A DNA stretch of 64,000 bases, taken from positions 17,527 through 81,526 of the forward strand of contig NZ_MTKN01000036.1 of NCBI RefSeq assembly GCF_001975825.1, in the 5' to 3' direction. The translations under genes and the position numbers were made by a program. Each line of letters opens with the position of its first letter. Positions within the stretch are counted from its first letter, which is position 1. The DNA comes from [Flexibacter] sp. ATCC 35208. Its GTDB lineage: Bacteria; Bacteroidota; Bacteroidia; Chitinophagales; Chitinophagaceae. A model generated the notes under the pieces. The model was not told the DNA's origin. It made no database searches and was given only the letters and a program-made list of their open reading frames with translations. Below are positions 35,804 through 43,400 of the stretch, piece by piece.

Positions 35804-36210
35804 GTAAGACTTGTACCCTCCAGGAAGTAAAACGGATATACCAGATTATGCCTGGTATTGGTAATGATGACCGTATAATTCAATTGAATGTGCAGTATTC
35901 CTTTCAACTCATCTCTGCTCAGCAATTCAATATTGACGTCTTTCACTCTTGGTTCATAATTCAGGAGTGCGTAGTAGATCATATGCTTCATTTCGCCCAT
36001 CAGGGAAGAAGCAAAATTTTCGAAGACCAGCTTATTCAGATCACAGCCAAAGGTGGGTTGCATCAGTCGTTCGCCGGGAATGGTACTGAGAATGATGCGA
36101 ATGCTTTCTTCGATATCAGCAATATCGGATACCATAATGGCGGTGCGGCCTACCTTGTCAAAAGAAGGCGGGAAGCTCCAGCCTGTACCTAAGAATGATT
36201 GTATATCCAT
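35800..36210 (-). CDS. GPW/gp25-family baseplate protein (Afp9-like)
   Basis: The 136-residue protein carries the gp25 signature: GWSFPPSFDKVG near residue 10, IEESIRIILSTIPGERLMQPTFGCDLNKLVFEN (split at P) and YYALLNYEPRVKDVNIELLS. In T4-type machines gp25 links the baseplate wedge to the first sheath ring. It sits between the PAAR gene (1 nt gap) and the large wedge gene (4 nt overlap), a conserved order in injection-system operons. Confidence 0.93.
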   Translation of the reverse strand: MDIQSFLGTGWSFPPSFDKVGRTAIMVSDIADIEESIRIILSTIPGERLMQPTFGCDLNKLVFENFASSLMGEMKHMIYYALLNYEPRVKDVNIELLSRDELKGILHIQLNYTVIITNTRHNLVYPFYFLEGTSLT

Positions 36211-36211
36211 G

Positions 36212-36514
36212 TTATCCTCCTATTAATACGGTTGGACATCCTATTACAATTGAACCACCGTGTGCGGTGCTGTCGCCCATTCTGGCTGCAGGTTTGCCAC
36301 CTATCATGACGGTAGCGGAACCTTTCACAATGGTATCCGGCGGACCGGTACATACGCAAATATCGCCCAGTACAGCGGCCGGCATTTTGCCAATGAGCAC
36401 TGTCGGCATACCCGGACCAGTTATAGGGCCACCTACGTGTGATATTGGTGGCAGGCCCGGTGTTACCATCGGGCATACATGCATATCGGTGAGTCTGGCT
36501 GCGGGAGTTCCCAT
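36212..36514 (-). CDS. PAAR-domain spike-tip protein
   Basis: The 100-residue product is a bare PAAR domain: MGTPAARLTDMHVCPMVTPG at the start, then repeated VLIGxxPAAxLGD and VMIGGKPAARMGDSTAHGG units, with His/Cys residues placed to bind a metal at the sharp tip. No extra toxin domain is fused. It should cap the VgrG-like spike encoded immediately upstream (12 nt gap). A cysteine/histidine set (His12, Cys14, Cys52, Cys54, His84) is visible. Confidence 0.92.
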   Translation of the reverse strand: MGTPAARLTDMHVCPMVTPGLPPISHVGGPITGPGMPTVLIGKMPAAVLGDICVCTGPPDTIVKGSATVMIGGKPAARMGDSTAHGGSIVIGCPTVLIGG

Positions 36515-36526
36515 GTTGTTATTATT

Positions 36527-38338
36527 TTAGTTAATCATCACCATACCGCCTTTGATCACGGTTTGACCGGAAGCAGAAAGTTCTGCAGAGGCGTTGCCCT
36601 GCGCGGTAAAACCTACCTGTGCCGTTTGCTTAATGTTCATACCATTGAGTTCCAGGTCTTGCGTGGCTTTGCCAGTCAGCTTTTGCGTAGCTTCCATTGT
36701 AATGTTCCCGGTTGCCTTGAGCACGATGTCTTTTGCACTGTTAAGGGTTATACCGCTATCATCCAGTTTGATACTGTTGCTGTTCTGATCCTGCAGCGTA
36801 ATACTTTTGCCTTCATCGCTGATGGTAATGGAATTATTACCGGGGGTGGTTATTTTGATGATCTTTTTATCATCATCAAAATTCACCTGCAACTGGCTCC
36901 TCGTGTAGAGGGCTTTGATGTTATTTTTTTCATCTGCCTGTGATAAAGGGGGTGTATTTGCTTTTCCATACAGCGAGCCCAATATGATGGGATAGCGGGC
37001 ATCGTTTTCCAAGAAACCCAGTATCACTTCATCACCGACCTCCGGACAAAACACCGCACCGGCGCCTGATGTGGCGTAGTAATTAGCGAGTCTTGCCCAG
37101 ATGCCTTTTTGTTCTGCATAGGCAGATACCGGTTTTACCTGCACCCGGTAGGTGGAACCCGGATCTGCGGAGATCTTAACCACCGTGGCCAGTTGCAGAC
37201 CATGAATAGGCGGTACCTGGCCATTTGCATTGCTGTAGGAATATTGTTCTTTATCGTATATAGGTTTTTCTGAGAAACCAAAACCTACGGTTGTAGTCCA
37301 TTCTCCTTCTTCCATGGTATGCCTGACCATGCTTACGTATGCATTGCCATTGAAGCGTGCACCTACTCCATTGAGTGTAATCATATCGCCAGGTTTTACT
37401 GTGCCATTGCCAATAAAAGAAACCTGCCCTTTTACAGCGCTCATACGCATACGCAGGAGCAGATTGTCTGCCCAGGTCTTCAGGTCTGCCTGTACCAGCG
37501 GAACAGTGGAGGTGACCTGGAAGGCCGTCTGATCCAGTTTGCCGGATAATGACGTGGCTGTTTGATTGCCAGGTGTAGTCACAGTCGGCTCTGTAGCATC
37601 GGCTGTGATCAATGCCAGTGTGCCGGGATCCCAGGCGGCTGTTTGTAAAGAAGGCGGTTGTTTTTCAGCACTCACTTCTCCTTTGAAGTCAATGATGGAA
37701 TCGCCCATAACAATGCTAAGTACGGGGTCTGTACTAAAATCAGGCAGCCCTACCGTGATATCATCGTCATACATGGTAGTAACGAAACCATTGAATGCCG
37801 CTCTTGTGAGCAGGAAATCCCAGTCTGTCGACATCTTCTGAAATACGGTTTCCAGTTGCGAACTGGTGCTGGTCACGGTGGCAGTTAAACTATAATTACC
37901 TGCGAGTTTGCTCATGATGGCACTATCTGTCATAGCGTCAAATTCACATTCCTTCCTGTTGTATGTCATCTTCACGGCCTTGTGCCTGCAGGTCACGATC
38001 AGTTTGGTTCCACCTTCTGCACTGGCTGTGATAGCCTGTTTTACGATCACTCCTTTGAAGATACCTGTTTGCTCACCTGTACCATAGCCTGCAGAAATAG
38101 CGATCTCATTACCTGGAATGAAATCATCTCCCTCACTGATGGGAAAATTACCTGCATCGCCTTCCGTATCTTCATTCAGCCCCTCGGCAATCACGATTTC
38201 TGCGTATGAGATACGGTTCACTTCATGCACGATTTGTATAGATACAATAGGATATTTTTCCTCCACCGGGTTGTCTGCAACTGCAACGGTGAAGGTGAAA
38301 TTGACGTCCTGTATATTTGCGGGTGATGAAGCCGGCAT
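36527..38338 (-). CDS. VgrG-like spike protein (Afp8-like)
   Basis: The 603-residue protein has the gp27-like N-terminal part (about 1-350, EEKYPIVSIQIVHEVNRISYAEIVIAEG split at V), a gp5 OB-fold region (about 380-460, IWARLANYYATSGAGAVFCPEVGDEVILGF split at G) and a C-terminal beta-helix (about 490-600) of repeats such as ITISDEGKSITLQDQNSNSI. This is the standard layout of eCIS and T6SS spikes. It abuts the LysM gene with no gap. No effector domain is appended after the helix. Confidence 0.94.
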   Translation of the reverse strand: MPASSPANIQDVNFTFTVAVADNPVEEKYPIVSIQIVHEVNRISYAEIVIAEGLNEDTEGDAGNFPISEGDDFIPGNEIAISAGYGTGEQTGIFKGVIVKQAITASAEGGTKLIVTCRHKAVKMTYNRKECEFDAMTDSAIMSKLAGNYSLTATVTSTSSQLETVFQKMSTDWDFLLTRAAFNGFVTTMYDDDITVGLPDFSTDPVLSIVMGDSIIDFKGEVSAEKQPPSLQTAAWDPGTLALITADATEPTVTTPGNQTATSLSGKLDQTAFQVTSTVPLVQADLKTWADNLLLRMRMSAVKGQVSFIGNGTVKPGDMITLNGVGARFNGNAYVSMVRHTMEEGEWTTTVGFGFSEKPIYDKEQYSYSNANGQVPPIHGLQLATVVKISADPGSTYRVQVKPVSAYAEQKGIWARLANYYATSGAGAVFCPEVGDEVILGFLENDARYPIILGSLYGKANTPPLSQADEKNNIKALYTRSQLQVNFDDDKKIIKITTPGNNSITISDEGKSITLQDQNSNSIKLDDSGITLNSAKDIVLKATGNITMEATQKLTGKATQDLELNGMNIKQTAQVGFTAQGNASAELSASGQTVIKGGMVMIN

Positions 38339-39007
38339 TTAGATCTTTTTAAGTGGTGGAAAATACAACTGATCACCTGGGCGGATGGCATGCACACTGT
38401 TCAGGTTATTGAACCGTGCGACCTCTATGTAAAAAGAAGAATTGCCATAAATACGGTATGCCATCAGGGGCAGTGTATCTCCTGCCCTGACGGTAAGTAT
38501 ATGTGTAAGATCCGGAGAGTTTTTGCCTGCTTCCTTGTTCTTGGTCAGAAAGTCTTTCGTTTCTGCCAGTCTGAGTTTCGCCTCTGCACGGAGGGTAGCG
38601 CCACCGGAATCGAATAATTTATAGTTAATGGTGAGGCCTTCACTGACACCAGTGACCAGCACATCACCCCATATTATTTTCAGGTAGTGACGGTGATGGA
38701 GATTTCCATCATAACGGGATACCACATCACTGAGTTTGTCGATATAATCATCAACAGATCTGATGCCGTCAGGAAACGGTATCACACCTGTGCCATCAAT
38801 CACCAGGCTCAGTTCAAACCTGGCAGCACTGCTTTTGAATGTTTTAGTATCCTTGCTCTTATTCATTTCCTCACTGCTCTTATAATCCGTCATATAGCTT
38901 TTGGAAAAGCTGGCAGGATTGATCATGGCATAGATAGATTTGCCCACAGATTGCGTACAGGCCATATCACTGTACGCCTCTATTTTTAGTTTGGTCAGTT
39001 GTGGCAT
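38339..39007 (-). CDS. LysM-containing baseplate hub protein (Afp7/gp53-like)
   Basis: The 222-residue protein has an N-terminal tube-associated domain (KLKIEAYSDMACTQSVGKSI, then SFSKSYMTDYKSS) and a C-terminal LysM (about 170-220, HILTVRAGDTLPLMAYRIYG and IRPGDQLYFPPLKK). In contractile injection systems this protein links the spike and tube; its LysM is thought to contact the inner baseplate or the cell wall rather than degrade it. It directly precedes the spike gene. Confidence 0.9.
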   Translation of the reverse strand: MPQLTKLKIEAYSDMACTQSVGKSIYAMINPASFSKSYMTDYKSSEEMNKSKDTKTFKSSAARFELSLVIDGTGVIPFPDGIRSVDDYIDKLSDVVSRYDGNLHHRHYLKIIWGDVLVTGVSEGLTINYKLFDSGGATLRAEAKLRLAETKDFLTKNKEAGKNSPDLTHILTVRAGDTLPLMAYRIYGNSSFYIEVARFNNLNSVHAIRPGDQLYFPPLKKI

Positions 39008-39017
39008 TGTGCGTCGT

Positions 39018-39188
39018 TTATCTGTCTTCAGCGCTGGTTTTCAAACCTGCTTTTAATTGTTGCATACACTCCTTTACAATCTTATCCTTCAGTTGGCGGA
39101 TCAGGGCTGCATCCGGTACTTCCAGTCTGGGTGTCTGACCTGAGGTAATGGTGACTTTGATGACCAGTTCACGTATTTCAAGCGCCAT
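39018..39188 (-). CDS. Small DUF5908-type protein of the injection system
   Basis: A 56-residue frame runs from the ATG at 39188 to TAA at 39018. Its product begins MALEIRELVIKVTITSG and ends KAGLKTSAEDR. The pattern M-x-x-E-I-x-E-L-V-I-K matches DUF5908 proteins that occur in Bacteroidota injection-system operons, between tube and hub genes. It fills the only gap in this part of the operon (2 nt after the tube gene, 10 nt before the hub gene), which supports it as real. Function is unknown; position suggests a small tube-hub adaptor or chaperone. Confidence 0.8.
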   Translation of the reverse strand: MALEIRELVIKVTITSGQTPRLEVPDAALIRQLKDKIVKECMQQLKAGLKTSAEDR

Positions 39189-39190
39189 GG

Positions 39191-39643
39191 TTACAAGGTT
39201 TTTTCGAAGAAATCATAAGCGAGTTCCAGTGTTTCAATCACGATCTGTCCTTCTTTGGCAGTGAGGCCGCTATAATCCAGTTTTACGGCATATGCATTGA
39301 AGAATGACCAGATAGCGATGGGCATAGCATTCTCTTCCAGCAGTTGTACAATGATGGTTTTCGGTTTGATGGAAAATTCATTGATGCATTGCTGTGCCCA
39401 TAGTATGAGCGGAGATTCGATGACCATGCCCCGCTTCAGTACCAGGTTGCCGTATTTGGGAGGAGAAGGGAGCCGGTGGGTGAACCGGTTCTCTCCTCCT
39501 TCCTTTACTTCTTCGGGCGAAATAGATACAGAAAGGCCGTTTACTTCCATGAAGTTGCCTTCCTGCATACCAAAGATGCCTACGAATGCCACCTTGAAAA
39601 AAAAGCCCGTAGGCGGATAATAAGTGGTGTTGGGAAACGGCAT
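39191..39643 (-). CDS. Tail-tube-like protein 2 (tube initiator type, gp19 family)
   Basis: The 150-residue product has the gp19 tube fold: GFFFKVAFVGIFGMQEGNFMEVNGLSV, RFTHRLPSPPKYGNLVLKRGMV and a final ETLELAYDFFEKTL. It differs from the main tube paralogue at 39650-40102 and lies nearer the hub genes. By analogy with Afp5 it is probably the first tube ring on the baseplate. That placement is inferred from gene order. Confidence 0.88.
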   Translation of the reverse strand: MPFPNTTYYPPTGFFFKVAFVGIFGMQEGNFMEVNGLSVSISPEEVKEGGENRFTHRLPSPPKYGNLVLKRGMVIESPLILWAQQCINEFSIKPKTIIVQLLEENAMPIAIWSFFNAYAVKLDYSGLTAKEGQIVIETLELAYDFFEKTL

Positions 39644-39649
39644 AATTTA

Positions 39650-40102
39650 TCAACTTGGAGCTAAACCTTCGTGAGCCACTTCCATAGTTTCTACGGCCAC
39701 TTCGTTCGCATCAGATTTCATGTCTGTCACCGTAATTTTTGATGGGAAGGCATTTTTCAATGTCCAGCTCATCGCTACCTGCTGACCTTCGTCCAGCAGA
39801 CTGATAACGATGCTGGAGCGTTTGTAGGTGTTCATCTTGATAGCGCTGTATTTGTCCCACAGAGCTTTGTCACCTTTGAAGATGCCTTTCTTCAGGGTAA
39901 TGTTTGAGAACTTCTGTATACCCGGCATTTTCACTGTGGAGTATACAGGGCTACTGCCACCTCTGTATTCGATGATCTGTGTTTCGGACGATAACCCAGT
40001 GACTTCCTGGAAAATCAGTTCTGCGCCGTCCCACATCACCTTGAAGGAGAATTTGACCAAAGGCCACACCGTCTGTGACTGTGCTGATCCGTCATCTGCC
40101 AT
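39650..40102 (-). CDS. Main tail-tube protein (gp19/Hcp-like family, Afp1-like)
   Basis: The 150-residue product shows the eCIS tube signature: LVKFSFKVMWDGAELIFQEVTGLSSET, IEYRGGSSPVYSTVKMPGIQKFSNITLKKGIF (split at P) and a conserved end VAVETMEVAHEGL. Hexameric rings of such proteins stack to form the inner tube. It is one of two tube genes here, close to the sheath gene (30 nt gap). Confidence 0.93.
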   Translation of the reverse strand: MADDGSAQSQTVWPLVKFSFKVMWDGAELIFQEVTGLSSETQIIEYRGGSSPVYSTVKMPGIQKFSNITLKKGIFKGDKALWDKYSAIKMNTYKRSSIVISLLDEGQQVAMSWTLKNAFPSKITVTDMKSDANEVAVETMEVAHEGLAPS

Positions 40103-40132
40103 TTTATAATGATTTTAGGGGGTGAAAAAATA

Positions 40133-41632
40133 TTATGATTGCTGCATTTGTTGCTGGAATGTGATCACGATAAATTCTGCAGGCCGAACGATGGCTACTT
40201 TAACCGTGATGAGCATCTTGCCTTCCAGGATATCCTGTGGGGTCATGGTGGTGCCTAAGCCGATCTGCACATCATAAGCAGCTTCTGGTGCGGCACCTGC
40301 AAGAGCGCCTTGTTTCCAGAGGTTGTTCAGGAAGTTGTTGATCATGCTTTTTACGGTCACCCAGGTTGTGCCATCGTTTGGTTCGAATACATATGCACGG
40401 GTCGCCAGCTTGATAGATTGCTCGATCATGATGAGGGTGCGTCGAACATTGACATAGCACCAGTCTGCGCTGTTACCGTCCAGGGTTCTACCACCCCAGA
40501 CCAGAACACCGATACCTGGGAAAGGTCTGATCACGTTGATAGACTTACCGGCCATCACGTCGACGTTCAGGTCTTTCTGCTCATCATGCGAGATGTTTAC
40601 AGCAGGTGCTGTCACCATGTTGATGCTCACATTGGCGGGAGATTTCCATACACCACGGTTATTGTCAACCATGGTATACAGTCCTGCAATAGCGCCGCTG
40701 GGAGGCAGTTCATTCAGGCGTGACCGGATTTCTTCAATGATACTGGTGTAGGTAGGGCTGGCGGCTTTGAGGGACTGGTGATAATTCTTTTTTGCATCAT
40801 CATCAGGTGTAGCGACAGCTTTGAAGGTGGTTACGATTTTTTGCGCGTTCACTTCCGGCAGTAGCGTGCTCAGATCAACCTTGTCGTCCAGATTGGCGAA
40901 GGTGACTTCGCTAGGTTGTACGATGGCTGTTTTTAGCCAGGGGTAATAGGCAGCGCCATAGTTCAGTGAATTGATACCAATACCATCCCTGAATTTTTTC
41001 ACTACATCTTCCGTGGTGTCCGTCAGGCCTTGTTGTGCCAGGTCGAAGATGCCGAAGCGGCTCTGCGTTTCCTGGCAGTGCGCGAGTACTTTGGTGTAAA
41101 TGGTATTGTATGCTGCTTCGCCGAGTGCGATGGCATCAGGAATGACCACCAGGGTTGGTTCGTATTCCTTTTTGAGAAGGTCGAAGATATTCGGTTTGGT
41201 AGCAGAGCCGAAAAAGTCTTCCCCGGCAATTTCAATTCCATCAGGCTTATCGCCATAGGTGCCAACGGAAACGATATAACAGTTACTGCCACCGTTTGCG
41301 TAAAAGAGACGAATACTGTTGAAGAGGTACAATGTATTTTTCTCATTGATCGTTACCGTAAAAGGTTTTTTATCGATCATAAAGGTTTCACCGGGTTTGG
41401 CAGGGTCTGCCGCAGCGATGGTAAACTTCGCTTTAAATCCTTCACCGAAGTTCGCTACGAACTCCGCAAAGGAAGTAATGCGGGTGGGCTTGTTGATCAG
41501 CGATTTCCCGAATCGTTCGGCTATCTGCGTGTAGCCGATAAATACAGGAACCGCTGTTTCGACGGCGACCACCGAGCTGGGGAAGGCGTTCTTTTCTTCG
41601 ATATAAACGCCTGGTGTCATTAGTGAGGCCAT
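40133..41632 (-). CDS. Contractile tail-sheath protein
   Basis: The 499-residue product starts with the sheath signature MTPGVYIEEKNAFPSSVVAV and VPVFIGYTQIAE, and ends with RPAEFIVITFQQQMQQ, the C-terminal arm that laces neighbouring subunits. The conserved PNIFDLLKKEYEPTLVVIPDAIAL and VNVRRTLIMIEQSIKLATRAYVFEPND (split at R) blocks are visible. Only one sheath gene is present, whereas Serratia Afp and PVC encode three. That simplicity is common in Bacteroidota systems. Confidence 0.95.
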   Translation of the reverse strand: MASLMTPGVYIEEKNAFPSSVVAVETAVPVFIGYTQIAERFGKSLINKPTRITSFAEFVANFGEGFKAKFTIAAADPAKPGETFMIDKKPFTVTINEKNTLYLFNSIRLFYANGGSNCYIVSVGTYGDKPDGIEIAGEDFFGSATKPNIFDLLKKEYEPTLVVIPDAIALGEAAYNTIYTKVLAHCQETQSRFGIFDLAQQGLTDTTEDVVKKFRDGIGINSLNYGAAYYPWLKTAIVQPSEVTFANLDDKVDLSTLLPEVNAQKIVTTFKAVATPDDDAKKNYHQSLKAASPTYTSIIEEIRSRLNELPPSGAIAGLYTMVDNNRGVWKSPANVSINMVTAPAVNISHDEQKDLNVDVMAGKSINVIRPFPGIGVLVWGGRTLDGNSADWCYVNVRRTLIMIEQSIKLATRAYVFEPNDGTTWVTVKSMINNFLNNLWKQGALAGAAPEAAYDVQIGLGTTMTPQDILEGKMLITVKVAIVRPAEFIVITFQQQMQQS

Positions 41633-41651
41633 AGATAGAGCAGTTTAACAA

Positions 41652-42434
41652 TTAGTATAAAAAGATCTCAGACGAAAGCAGTGGGTCACCACCTGCGGCA
41701 GATATTCTGCTGACATCCGGTTTGGGCAATTCTGGTATGACTACACGCCAGGCATCACTGCCTGTAGCATAATCTACCAGCATGAAAGGCGACTGTTGCT
41801 GTGCTAATGTGACGGGTGTGTCGGAGATAAATGTAATGACGTTCCGGCCATCCGGCAACACAGCAGATTGCGGTCCCTTGAAAGTCGTAGTGCCGGAAGG
41901 GTCCACTACAGCTGGTTTCGCTATCTCCTGCAAGTGCCCGCTCATCAGGAAATAGTGCCAGTGTGTAGCCTTCGGTGCAAAATGAATCTCATAGTTCGAC
42001 TGTAATTCCTGTGTCAGCAGCAATTCAATTTGGCCAAACGGCCGGACAAAGCAGGGTACTGTCAGCGGAGCAACTTCACTAGCGGAAACGTATAATTCCT
42101 GGTGTAACCTGCCCGTAGAATTATTTTTATTGGTGAACAGGAGTATACTATTCCGCAGATCGTGCTGCTGCAGATCCGTGTAATTATAAAAGAGGTGATC
42201 CTTTAAAGACAGGTCAAAAATGAGGGTCAAAGCATCCTGTAGGATGTTTTCCCTGGTGAGTATGGTATCATCAAAAGACAAGGTGATACCATCAGCCTGC
42301 TGCCGCAGCAGCAAGCCATAACGTCGCAGATCTCTTGCCGTGGCAACAGGGATGTGTACCTGCAGCTGATCATACCTGGTTGAAGCGTAATAGTGGTGAC
42401 GGAAATGAACCGCTGTTAACAGTGTATAGCTCAT
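41652..42434 (-). CDS. Uncharacterised injection-system protein between cap and sheath genes
   Basis: The 260-residue product has no signal peptide, no membrane segment and no motif I recognise. It begins SYTLLTAVHFRHHYYASTRYDQLQVHIPV and is rich in short beta-like stretches (GTTTFKGPQSAVLPDGRNVITFIS). Its place between the DUF4255 cap gene (23 nt gap) and the sheath gene (19 nt gap) says it is expressed with the particle. It may be a collar, fibre-like or cargo-loading protein. I know no family for it, so the function is left open. Confidence 0.65.
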   Translation of the reverse strand: MSYTLLTAVHFRHHYYASTRYDQLQVHIPVATARDLRRYGLLLRQQADGITLSFDDTILTRENILQDALTLIFDLSLKDHLFYNYTDLQQHDLRNSILLFTNKNNSTGRLHQELYVSASEVAPLTVPCFVRPFGQIELLLTQELQSNYEIHFAPKATHWHYFLMSGHLQEIAKPAVVDPSGTTTFKGPQSAVLPDGRNVITFISDTPVTLAQQQSPFMLVDYATGSDAWRVVIPELPKPDVSRISAAGGDPLLSSEIFLY

Positions 42435-42457
42435 GAATATCTATATACAAAACCCAA

Positions 42458-43030
42458 TTATACAAGGCTGGTACTCCCGGATGGTGCCGATACATCAGGC
42501 CTGTATTCCCTGATGACGCCCTCATCGAATGTGAGCATACGCATCTTGTATATCACAGATGGCATATACTTCGCACCCAGGGTGGCCCATACATTATTCA
42601 ACCGCTCTGTACCCAGACTCTCCATTTCAAACATCAGTTTATCTATCCGCTTGTCCAGCGAAGGAGTATTCGCACTTGTCAGCACATTTCTGGACTGAAA
42701 GTATGCAATAATAAAAGAGAGAAAGCGCAATGCTTCCGCATAGTTATTACTACTGAAATAAGCTGCAAATAGTATATAGAGGTTGATGCATACCGGGGGC
42801 ATGCTTCGTGCTGCTACATTACCGTTATTAAAGCCTGGTGCGCTTTTGCCGAGTGGTTCTTTTTCTACGTTAATGAGCGTAAGTACAACCTTATTTTCGC
42901 CCTGGATTGCAATAGTACCATCCTGGTTGACGATGGACGACAACACTACTTTGTCTTCGCTGAGATGCAGTTGCCTGTTGAAATATTTATTGATCTCATC
43001 AGAAATGCAGGAAAGGGTCTCATAGATCAT
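42458..43030 (-). CDS. DUF4255 tail-terminator (cap) protein, Afp16-like
   Basis: The 190-residue product begins MIYETLSCISDEINKYFNRQ and contains VVLTLINVEKEP and NLYILFAAYFSSNNYAEALRFLSFIIAYFQ (split at S), the usual DUF4255 landmarks. Afp16-type proteins end tube growth and cap the particle. It is the first gene of the operon, as in many related loci. The upstream 370 nt (43031-43400) hold its promoter and a near-palindrome. Confidence 0.92.
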   Translation of the reverse strand: MIYETLSCISDEINKYFNRQLHLSEDKVVLSSIVNQDGTIAIQGENKVVLTLINVEKEPLGKSAPGFNNGNVAARSMPPVCINLYILFAAYFSSNNYAEALRFLSFIIAYFQSRNVLTSANTPSLDKRIDKLMFEMESLGTERLNNVWATLGAKYMPSVIYKMRMLTFDEGVIREYRPDVSAPSGSTSLV

Positions 43031-43081
43031 GTCGGTCGTTTTAAGACAATATCAACCCGTATAACCATGTATGTTAGCAAG

Positions 43082-43103
43082 CACATACTATGATCATACC
43101 ATG
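43082..43103. promoter_or_regulatory. Near-palindrome upstream of the injection-system operon
   Basis: The 22 bases at 43082-43103 are palindromic except for two positions per half, with a perfect core TATGATCATA (43088-43097). They lie 52-73 nt before the first operon ATG. No convincing Bacteroidota promoter was found on the minus strand nearby, so an activator or alternative sigma factor may be needed. The rest of 43031-43400 is AT-rich with no gene seen. Confidence 0.4.
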
Positions 43104-43400
43104 TTATAGAATATGTTTAGAATGCCCGATACGATATCAGTTACTCAATATTGTGAGGGATCTTATATTGGGAACAGGCAATCGTAACGTTAGGATACGT
43201 CAGTGTTAAGGAGTCATTAAAGTTGTTTAATTAATTAGTATTTGAATTCTGCGGGCTAGGAATTCTTAATTACGTGCAATATAGGAGTTAATAAAAATTA
43301 TTCAAATTTTATTTTGAATAAATAATTATATATTTTTTACGAGGATTCCTTACTATTGCATCATTGACCTCGCCCAAAGTCACAACATTAAATTGAAGTA

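Noticed and set aside
25364..43030. Reading the contractile locus as a prophage or a type VI secretion system
   Set aside because: No capsid, portal, terminase, integrase or lysis genes are present, and no TssJ/L/M membrane complex or ClpV is seen; the AAA+ ATPase, DUF4255 cap and baseplate set match an extracellular-type injection system.
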